Assembly (NCBI GenBank): GCA_900547725.1
Contig: URHR01000062.1
Coordinates: 1 to 10,768, forward strand
Origin: an uncultured Eubacteriales bacterium
GTDB taxonomy: Bacteria > Bacillota > Clostridia > Oscillospirales > CAG-272
DNA: 10,768 bases
Direction of reading: 5' to 3'
In this document: positions 5,330 through 10,768 of the stretch, piece after piece
Numbering within the stretch: position 1 is the stretch's first letter
Layout: the number at the start of each line of letters is the position of its first letter
The notes under the pieces: generated by a model
Database searches by the model: none
Told to the model about the DNA's origin: nothing
Seen by the model: only the letters and a program-made list of their open reading frames with translations
Made by a program: the position numbers and the translations under genes

Positions 5330-6126
5330 GAAACGCAACCTCCCAGATCCATTTCCACCACGGCGCAGGGATCTGCAACCGTGACGCGCACCGCATCGCT
5401 GCCGAGCGTCATTGCCACCTCGTCGTAGGCGCAGGCGGGCGTGTTGTTCGTCTCGCTCAGGTGTGCGAGCATCAGCGCACGCGTGCCGCTTTCTGCAAGA
5501 TGTGCGGCGAAAACCGCGCAGTCGGGATTGGAAAGATGCCCCCAACGGGAGGCGATCCGCTCCTTCAGCGACTCGGGGTAAGGACCGCAAGCCAGCATTT
5601 CGGGGTCGTGGTTGGCTTCGAGAATTACCGCCTGACAGCCTGTCAGCCCGGTCTCCACGGCGGGGGAGACGAACCCGATGTCGGTGGCGTAGCCGATGCG
5701 GAAGAAGCCGGACGGCTCGGGAATCTCGATATGGTAGCCCACTGAGGCGCGGCTGTCGTGCGGTGTGGGAAAGGAAGTTACGGTAATGCCGCCGGGCAGG
5801 ACTTCGGTGTGAATCGGCGGGTGGAGGCGGAGCAGGGGCGCAACCGTCACTTCGCGCTCGAGCGGCGCGGCGCAAGCCTGTGCCAGATGCACCGGCAGGG
5901 GATGCTTTTTGAGAAAGACCGGGAGCGCGCGGATGTGGTCGCCGTGTTCATGCGTCAGAAAGATCGCCGAAAGGCTGTCCGGGTCGACTCCGCAGGCGGC
6001 GAGCGCCGTGCAGAGCGCTTTGGCGTTTCTGCCCGCGTCAATGAGAAATTTTGTCTCTCCCGCAACGATCAGGAACGCATTCCCGGTCGAGCCGGAATAG
6101 AGGGAATAGATATGGATATCGTTCAT
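5323..6126 (-). CDS. MBL-fold metallohydrolase of the WalJ/YycJ type
   Basis: A 267-aa metallo-beta-lactamase-fold hydrolase. The opening SLYSGSTGNAFLI resembles the SLxSGSxGN start of YycJ/WalJ proteins. Metal ligands are visible: T-H59-E-H61-G-D63-H64, then Asp149 in ATDIG, His173-Asp174 in EANHDPEML, and a late His222. In Bacillus, WalJ/YycJ is encoded with the WalRK two-component system and has been linked to coordinating cell division with DNA replication. Here no walRK genes are adjacent and the gene sits upstream of rlmH instead. A 5'-3' exonuclease-like activity has been proposed for the family; the substrate here is inferred, not shown. The start at 6126 overlaps the stop of the upstream gene (ATGA) and has GGAG nine bases upstream. 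Confidence 0.88.
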   Translation of the reverse strand: MNDIHIYSLYSGSTGNAFLIVAGETKFLIDAGRNAKALCTALAACGVDPDSLSAIFLTHEHGDHIRALPVFLKKHPLPVHLAQACAAPLEREVTVAPLLRLHPPIHTEVLPGGITVTSFPTPHDSRASVGYHIEIPEPSGFFRIGYATDIGFVSPAVETGLTGCQAVILEANHDPEMLACGPYPESLKERIASRWGHLSNPDCAVFAAHLAESGTRALMLAHLSETNNTPACAYDEVAMTLGSDAVRVTVADPCAVVEMDLGGCVSC

Positions 6127-6500
6127 GAAAAGAGACTCCGGTCGGGTAAAAGGAATAAAATCACAGTGTCGATCAGGAGGGTAAAGAGAATCGGCAGGAG
6201 GATGTAGAGCGTCCACGCGGAGCGTGCCTGCCGCCGTTTTCCCTCGGCAATCATGGCTTCCCGTTCGGCAAGCGGGATGTCCGGGGAAAGATCCGCCGCC
6301 GTTTTCCCACGCGTGGCAAAGCCGCGGTTGTAGATGACGTACCACAGGGCAAGCGCACAGCCTGCCGCCGTGTAGAGAATGTGCGGATAGAGAAATCCGA
6401 GCAGCGGCAATCCGTAATAGATTGCCACTGCCGGGATCATGCAGAGCAGGACGGCAAGCAACCGCCTGCCGTTACCTGAAATGGGCGCGGGACGGCGCAT
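6123..6500 (-). CDS. Small membrane protein of unknown function in galK-like/rlmH operon
   Basis: A 125-aa protein not recognised as a named family. Three hydrophobic segments are seen, at about residues 13-37, 39-58 and 93-118. Between the second and third lies a hydrophilic stretch containing PLAEREAMIAEGKRRQ that probably forms a helix at the membrane face. The N-terminus is basic (MRRPAP), and the protein ends right after the last membrane segment. The ATG at 6500 is chosen because it follows the galactokinase-family stop by one base (TGATATG), typical of coupled translation; no strong Shine-Dalgarno is present. An upstream in-frame ATG at 6560 would overlap the previous gene by 59 nt and gives a non-conserved-looking extension. 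Its stop overlaps the WalJ-like start. Confidence 0.75.
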   Translation of the reverse strand: MRRPAPISGNGRRLLAVLLCMIPAVAIYYGLPLLGFLYPHILYTAAGCALALWYVIYNRGFATRGKTAADLSPDIPLAEREAMIAEGKRRQARSAWTLYILLPILFTLLIDTVILFLLPDRSLFS

Positions 6501-6501
6501 A

Positions 6502-7782
6502 TCAAACGCGCAGAGCGCCCTCGGGACGGACGCGCAGAACCATGCAGCGCCCTTCGCCAAACGCCGCGTCCATCACTGCGCGGAATTCCGCAACATCTTC
6601 GGTGGGAACGAACGCCTGAATCGTTCCCGCAAAGCCGCCGCCGTGCACGCGCCAAGCCGCCCGCTTGCCGGAGAGCACCCGCTCGGCAAGGCAGAGCGCC
6701 AGAGACAGCCCCTGCTCGGAGACGTTTTTGGTGGTGTAAACGTTCTGGAGATAGCAGAAAGAGGAACGACCCGAGGCGATGACGTTTGCAAGGAAGGTGT
6801 CGAGGTCGCCTGCCTTCAGCGCCGCTTTCTGCGCGGCAACGCGGCGGTTCTCGGCAAAGAAGTGGAGCGCGCGCAGGATGGCGCGGTCGCCCACCTTTTC
6901 GCGCAGGGCGGGGATGGCGGCAAGAACCGCGTTCTCGTCGGTATCGCGCAGGACTTCCTTGCCGAAGTAAGCCGCAACCGACTTCATTTCGGCGGGAACG
7001 GATGCATAGTCGCCCGTCAGGTCGGCATGGTTTCCGCCCGTGTTGACGATGCAGAGGTTGTAGCCCGCCGCCGAGAGGTCGAAATCGGTCTGTTCGATCA
7101 CGGGAGCGGAAGGATCGCGGAAGTCGATGGCGATGATGCCGCCGACCGCGCAAGCCATCTGATCCATCAGACCGCAGGGCTTGCCGAAGAAGCGGTTCTC
7201 GGCGTACTGCGCCAGTTTCGCGATTTCCACGTTGCTGACCTTGCCGTCGTTGTAAACATAGTTGAGAATGTTTCCGATCATGTCCTCGAACGCGGCGGAC
7301 GAGGAGATGCCCGAGCCTTTGAGCACGTTGGAGGTGGTGTAAGCGTCAAAGCCGCCGACCGCCAGTCCCTCCTTGCGGAAGCCCGCGACCATGCCGGCAA
7401 TCAGCGAATCGGATTTTTCGTACCGCGCGGGGTTGGGCGCGCTGTAAACGCCGAAGTCCACAACGTCCTCGGGGAAGCCCTCGCTCTTGACCCGGATGAC
7501 CGAGCCTGCAGAGGGGGAGGCGACCGCAATGATGTCGAGGTCGATGGAGGCGGCGATCACGCAACCGTGGTTATGGTCGGTGTGGTTGCCGGAAAGCTCG
7601 CTTCTGCCCGCAACCGAGTAGAGCGCCGCTTCGCGATCCGCGCCGTAGAGCTTTTCGAATTCTTCCACCGCGTGCAGGTAGCGCGCCTTCTGCGTCTCCA
7701 GCGCAGCTGAGCCGTAGATTTCGCAAAAGCGGCTGTCCAGCGTCGTTCCCGCAAGTGCCTGTTTCAGTTCTGCTGTTTTCAT
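6502..7782 (-). CDS. Galactokinase-family (GHMP) sugar kinase with divergent sugar-binding motif
   Basis: A 426-aa GHMP-superfamily kinase, closest in layout to galactokinase, which phosphorylates C1 of galactose with ATP. Motif 1 reads GRSELSGNHTDHNHG (59-73) where classical GalK has GRVNLIGEHTDYNGG. The phosphate-binding loop is GSGISSSAA (156-164), the catalytic Asp is Asp207 in CGLMDQM, and motif 3 is HGGGFAGT (380-387). The Glu of GEHTD, which contacts galactose in known structures, is Asn66 here. The N-terminus before motif 1 is about 25 residues longer than usual. The start at 7782 has AAAGGA eight bases upstream. It is the first gene of the operon; no galT, galE or transporter is nearby. 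The fold is certain, galactose as substrate only probable; another hexose or amino-sugar is possible. Confidence 0.88.
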   Translation of the reverse strand: MKTAELKQALAGTTLDSRFCEIYGSAALETQKARYLHAVEEFEKLYGADREAALYSVAGRSELSGNHTDHNHGCVIAASIDLDIIAVASPSAGSVIRVKSEGFPEDVVDFGVYSAPNPARYEKSDSLIAGMVAGFRKEGLAVGGFDAYTTSNVLKGSGISSSAAFEDMIGNILNYVYNDGKVSNVEIAKLAQYAENRFFGKPCGLMDQMACAVGGIIAIDFRDPSAPVIEQTDFDLSAAGYNLCIVNTGGNHADLTGDYASVPAEMKSVAAYFGKEVLRDTDENAVLAAIPALREKVGDRAILRALHFFAENRRVAAQKAALKAGDLDTFLANVIASGRSSFCYLQNVYTTKNVSEQGLSLALCLAERVLSGKRAAWRVHGGGFAGTIQAFVPTEDVAEFRAVMDAAFGEGRCMVLRVRPEGALRV

Positions 7783-7825
7783 GTGTTTTGTCCTTTCGGA
7801 TTTTTTGCATTGATTATATGATTGT

Positions 7826-7854
7826 ATTATAACATAATCGGGTGTCGGTTGCAA
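7826..7854 (-). promoter_or_regulatory. Sigma-70-type promoter for the galactokinase-family operon
   Basis: On the minus strand TTGCAA (7849-7854), a 17-bp spacer and TATAAT (7826-7831). The hexamers and spacing are identical to the prfB promoter. It lies about 45 bp upstream of the start codon. No obvious operator palindrome is seen around it. Confidence 0.85.
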
Positions 7855-7989
7855 GGTCTTTGTGTGAAAAAGTGGTGCGCGAAGCGGCTTTTTTCCGTCC
7901 CCGGGCGGCAAAACCGTCGGAAAATGGGGCGCGGCGGAACAAAATCGGGAAAAAACTGAAAAAAATCCGATTTTTTTTGAGAAAAGCCC

Positions 7990-8018
7990 TTTTCAAAGTC
8001 GTTTTTTTATTGTATAAT
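7990..8018 (+). promoter_or_regulatory. Sigma-70-type promoter for zapA
   Basis: TATAAT at 8013-8018 with a 17-bp spacer to TTTTCA (7990-7995), a 4 of 6 match to the -35. A T-rich stretch (8002-8009) lies in the spacer. The leader to the zapA start would be about 40 nt. The 130 bp between this and the divergent promoter at 7826-7854 hold nothing else I can identify. Confidence 0.7.
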
Positions 8019-8063
8019 AGAAGCAGATTGATTGAACCGTTTTCGGAAAGGATCTGATTGAAC

Positions 8064-8717
8064 ATGAAACAGAAGTATACCGTTACAGTCGCGGACATGG
8101 AGCTGAACATCGTCAGCGACGCGTCACCCGATGAGGTGGAAAACATCGTCGGCATTCTCGACCGTCGGATGCGCGACATCAACCTGCACAGCCCGAGATG
8201 CACCAAGAACGAAGCGGCGATTCTTTGCGCGCTTTCCTATTGCTCGGAGCGGATCGCCATGCAGGAGGCGTTCAAGAAGGTGGAAAAGGACGCGTTCCGC
8301 TTTGCCGGCGAAAACGAAAAGCTGAAGAAAACGGTGGAGTCTCTGCAGGAAGAGATCGACAGACTCCGCAAGGACGCGGCGGTCATGCAGTCGATTCTCG
8401 ACCGCGCGGCGGCTGTCGGCATGAAGGAAGAAGCCAAGAACGAAGCGCCTGCACGGGTCAAATATGTCCCGAAGCAGTTCCCCGACAAGCAGACGGCGGA
8501 AGGCTCGGATGAGCCGGAGCGCGCAGGCGCGCCCGAAGCGCCCGTTGCTGCGGCGGAAGCGCCCGCTGTTCCTGCGCCCGCGGCGGCTGTTCCCGCCGTT
8601 GCGCAGGAGAAGGACGACAGCGTGTTCGTTCTGGACGCCTCGAGAAAAGACAAGCGGACGGGAAAGAAGTCCTCGGTCGGCGCAATGTTCGATATGCTGA
8701 CCTATGAGGATGTCTGA
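8064..8717 (+). CDS. zapA: Cell division protein ZapA with extended C-terminus
   Basis: ZapA binds and bundles FtsZ protofilaments at the Z-ring. The 217-aa product opens with the ZapA globular domain (about 1-70; KYTVTVADMELNIVSDASPDEVENIVGIL split over strands and helix). A coiled coil follows (about 65-115; EKLKKTVESLQEEIDRLRK). After that comes a low-complexity Pro/Ala/Glu linker (about 125-183). The end, VFVLDASRKDKRTGKKSSVGAMFDMLTYEDV by segments 187-200 and 201-217, is well ordered in composition and may be a binding peptide. Ordinary ZapA is around 85-110 aa, so this is about twice as long. ATG 8064 is preferred, with AAAGGA at 8047-8052; a TTG at 8058 is possible. The stop overlaps the downstream U32 gene, implying coupling. 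Confidence 0.88.
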   Translation: MKQKYTVTVADMELNIVSDASPDEVENIVGILDRRMRDINLHSPRCTKNEAAILCALSYCSERIAMQEAFKKVEKDAFRFAGENEKLKKTVESLQEEIDRLRKDAAVMQSILDRAAAVGMKEEAKNEAPARVKYVPKQFPDKQTAEGSDEPERAGAPEAPVAAAEAPAVPAPAAAVPAVAQEKDDSVFVLDASRKDKRTGKKSSVGAMFDMLTYEDV

Positions 8718-10734
8718 TTCCGCGCGGATGCCGTCGGAAACGAAACACCCCGAATTGCTATGCCCCGCAGGCTCCATGGCGTCGCTCGAAGCGGCGCTGG
8801 AGGGCGGGGCTGATGCTGTATATTTGGGCGGTACGCAGCTGAATGCCCGCGCGAATGCGAAGAATTTCAATGCGGAAGAGTTGCGCGCGGCAACCCGCCT
8901 GGCACACACGCACGGGGTGAAAGTTTACCTGACGTTGAACACGCTGGTCACCGACCGCGAACTGACCGCTTTTACGGACGCGGCAAAGGACGCGGCGCGG
9001 GCGGGCGTGGACGCGCTGATTGTTGCCGACGTCGGCGGGGCGGAGCGCCTGCGGCGGGAGATACCGTCGCTGGAGCTGCACGCCAGCACGCAGATGTCGG
9101 GGCACAACAGCGCCATGGCGCGCGATCTTGCCGAAAGAGGGTTTACCCGCATGGTGGCGGCGCGGGAGATCTCACGTGCGAATCTGGCGGCGCTGTTGGA
9201 GCGGTCGCCGATTGAGACCGAGCTGTTCGTGCACGGCGCACTCTGCGTCTGCCATTCGGGGCAGTGCCTGTTTTCGTCGTTGGTCGGGGGCAGGAGCGGC
9301 AATCGCGGGGAGTGTGCGCAACCGTGCAGGTTGCCCTACCGCGCGAAAACGGGGGAGTACCCGCTCTCCCTGCGGGATCTTTCGCTTGCAAAGCAAGTCC
9401 CCGAACTGGCGGGGCTCGGCGTTGCCTCCTTCAAGATCGAGGGGCGGATGAAGTCGCCCGAGTACGTTTACGAGGTGGCGCGGACCTTCCGCCGCCTGAT
9501 TGACGAAAATCGCGGTGCGACCGATGCGGAGATGCGCCGTCTTGCCGAGGCGTTCAGCCGCGGCGGTTTTACCGACGGCTACTACACCGGCAACGTCGGG
9601 CGCGGGATGCTCGGGGTACGGAGCGACGCGGACAAGGAAAAGAGCCGCGCGGTCGCGCCGTTCGGGGGCTTGACCCGCAGGATTCCGCTTGCGGTCGGGG
9701 TACGGATGGTGGCGGGAGAACCCGTTACGCTGACGCTTTCGGACGGCACGCATTCGGTCACGGTTGCGGGGGACATCCCGCAGGCGGCGCGGACAGTGTC
9801 GATGACCGGAGAAGCGGTTCTGCGGTCGCTCTGCCGGTTCGGCGGAACGCCGTATGAAGCGGGGGAGACGGCAATCGAACTGGGCGCGGGGCTGATGTTG
9901 CCCGTCAGCAGGCTGAACGATCTGCGGCGGCGTGCGGTGGAAGCGTTGGAGGATGCCGGACAGCCGCAGGCGCGGGCAGAGTTTCCTGCCGCGCCGCAGA
10001 AGCCACAGAAGAAACGGGTTTCGCTCCGCAGTGCGGTTTTTGCCCGTCCCGGGCAGGTGACCGAGGCGGCGCGGGTGTATTTCGGGCGCATTTATCTGCC
10101 GCTGTTTGATTTTGCGGCGGGTGCGGACGGTGTGGTTCTGCCGCCCGTGATATTTGACCGTGACGAAGGTCGCGTGGCGGAGGCGCTCCGATCCGCGCGG
10201 GCGGCGGGGGCGGTTTACGCTCTGGTCGGCAATGCGGGGCATCTCGGGTTTGCGGTTGACGCGGGTTTGCTCCCCGTTGGGGATTTCCGGCTGAACATCA
10301 CGAACCCGGAGAGTGCGGCGTTCTGGGAGCGGCGGGGGATGGAGCAATGCGTTCTGTCGCCCGAGCTGACTTTGCCGCAGATGCGCGACCTCGGCGGGAA
10401 CACGGCGGTGATTGTGTACGGCAGGATTCCCCTGATGCTGCTTGAAAAGTGTGTGACGAAAGAGGTTTCCGACTGCGCGGAATGCGCGCGGGGGCAGGCG
10501 GAGTTAGTGGATCGCCGCGGGGTACATTTCCCGCTTTTGCGCGAATGGGAGCACCGGAATCTGGTTCTGAACAGTCTGCCGACCTGTATGTCCGACCGCG
10601 AGGATGTCCTTCTGCGTGCGGGCTTGACGGCGTGGCATTTTCTCTTCACAACCGAGTCCCCCCGCGAGGTGGACGGTGTGGTTGCCGCGTTCCGCGCCGG
10701 TGCGCCGCTTGCGGGGCAGGTACGCAGGGTGTGA
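8710..10734 (+). CDS. U32-family peptidase-like protein with DUF3656 region (RlhA/TrhP-like)
   Basis: A 674-aa protein of the U32 family. Members were named as collagenase-like peptidases, but E. coli RlhA (23S rRNA C2501), tRNA TrhP and UbiU/UbiV act in hydroxylation, several with a 4Fe-4S cluster. The N-terminal barrel starts at PELLCPAGSMASLEAAL (14-30). The signature HGALCVCHSGQC...GNRGECAQPC spans 175-206, and Cys179, Cys186, Cys202 and Cys206 are candidate cluster ligands. FKIEGRMKS (241-249) follows. A DUF3656-like section (about 310-415), a KPQKKR linker and a second barrel-like part with GRIPLM (571-576) and Cys581/589/592/626 complete it. RNA hydroxylation is my preferred role, by family. 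ATG 8710 overlaps the zapA stop by 8 nt; ATG 8704 and 8728 are alternatives with equally weak ribosome binding sites. Confidence 0.9.
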   Translation: MSDSARMPSETKHPELLCPAGSMASLEAALEGGADAVYLGGTQLNARANAKNFNAEELRAATRLAHTHGVKVYLTLNTLVTDRELTAFTDAAKDAARAGVDALIVADVGGAERLRREIPSLELHASTQMSGHNSAMARDLAERGFTRMVAAREISRANLAALLERSPIETELFVHGALCVCHSGQCLFSSLVGGRSGNRGECAQPCRLPYRAKTGEYPLSLRDLSLAKQVPELAGLGVASFKIEGRMKSPEYVYEVARTFRRLIDENRGATDAEMRRLAEAFSRGGFTDGYYTGNVGRGMLGVRSDADKEKSRAVAPFGGLTRRIPLAVGVRMVAGEPVTLTLSDGTHSVTVAGDIPQAARTVSMTGEAVLRSLCRFGGTPYEAGETAIELGAGLMLPVSRLNDLRRRAVEALEDAGQPQARAEFPAAPQKPQKKRVSLRSAVFARPGQVTEAARVYFGRIYLPLFDFAAGADGVVLPPVIFDRDEGRVAEALRSARAAGAVYALVGNAGHLGFAVDAGLLPVGDFRLNITNPESAAFWERRGMEQCVLSPELTLPQMRDLGGNTAVIVYGRIPLMLLEKCVTKEVSDCAECARGQAELVDRRGVHFPLLREWEHRNLVLNSLPTCMSDREDVLLRAGLTAWHFLFTTESPREVDGVVAAFRAGAPLAGQVRRV

Positions 10735-10739
10735 GGGGA

Positions 10740-10767
10740 AAGACCTTGGGACTCTGTCCCAAACCCT
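10740..10767. repeat. Short hairpin repeat, copy B (inverted relative to copy A)
   Basis: Stem 10746-10752 pairs with 10756-10762 around a TCT loop, six bases after the U32 stop codon. The reverse complement matches 427-454 at 23 of 28 positions with two compensatory pair swaps. It starts with AAGACCTTGG, shared exactly with 4567-4576, which is also at the end of a gene. It could serve as a 3' hairpin of the zapA-U32 transcript. The window ends one base later, so a T-run cannot be judged. Confidence 0.7.
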
Positions 10768-10768
10768 G

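Noticed and set aside
5330..5875. N-terminal extension of rlmH by about 180 codons
   Set aside because: The frame is open only because it overlaps the MBL hydrolase gene out of frame. RlmH is exactly the family length, 159 aa, from the ATG at 5329.
6439..7710. 423-codon plus-strand frame opposite the galactokinase-family gene
   Set aside because: Shadow of a gene with clear GHMP motifs; no ribosome binding site or recognisable domain.
9172..10347. 391-codon minus-strand frame opposite the U32 gene
   Set aside because: Arg/Pro-rich translation typical of an antisense frame in GC-rich DNA; the U32 signature lies on the plus strand.
1..10768. CRISPR array, tRNA, rRNA, insertion sequence or prophage genes
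   Set aside because: No regularly spaced direct repeats, no tRNA T-arm context, no transposase or integrase motif was seen on either strand.

Overview
The window reads as chromosomal DNA from a Gram-positive anaerobe of the class Clostridia, most likely an Oscillospiraceae/Ruminococcaceae-like gut lineage. This is inferred from GC-rich coding sequence with AT-rich promoters, AGGA/GGAGG-type ribosome binding sites, a short Clostridia-type ZapA followed directly by a U32-family protein, RlmH next to a WalJ/YycJ-type metallohydrolase, and palindromic intergenic repeats. No rRNA, tRNA, CRISPR array, transposase or phage gene was seen. The content is mostly housekeeping: RNA modification, translation termination and cell division.

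Layout. Positions 1-483 are non-coding. They hold one copy of a long hairpin repeat (1-162), a candidate structured RNA (about 215-376), a 14-bp-arm palindrome (396-425) and a short hairpin repeat (427-454). tgt (484-1629, +) follows and converges on a beta-lactamase-fold serine hydrolase (1739-2875, -) across a shared bidirectional terminator. A divergent promoter region separates the hydrolase from prfB (3073-4182, +), which is followed by a small two-helix membrane protein gene (4212-4568, +). The next gap (4569-4849) holds a second copy of the long hairpin repeat, a 22-bp perfect stem-loop and the terminator of the next operon.

That operon runs on the minus strand: galactokinase-family protein (7782-6502), small membrane protein (6500-6123), WalJ-like MBL hydrolase (6126-5323) and rlmH (5329-4850). 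Its junctions are 1-nt, 4-nt-overlap and 7-nt-overlap, which implies translational coupling. A second divergent promoter region (7783-8063) separates it from zapA and a U32-family protein (8064-10734, +), whose reading frames overlap. The window ends in another copy of the short hairpin repeat.

How the genes fit together. Tgt modifies the wobble base of certain tRNAs, RF2 ends translation at UGA/UAA, RlmH methylates 23S helix 69, and U32 proteins of this type are known for prephenate-dependent or Fe-S-dependent hydroxylation of RNA. The window therefore leans strongly towards translation quality. ZapA adds a Z-ring function. The galactokinase-like protein departs from the classical sugar-binding motif, so its substrate is open.

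Most unusual signal. Two intergenic repeat families occur in two copies each. Their copies differ mainly by compensatory changes in stems (paired substitutions, or matched changes in arm length), while one 25-nt loop is almost invariant. This suggests selection on folded RNA or DNA. I did not find a clear new multi-gene system; the repeats and the structured region upstream of tgt are the best candidates for something undescribed.
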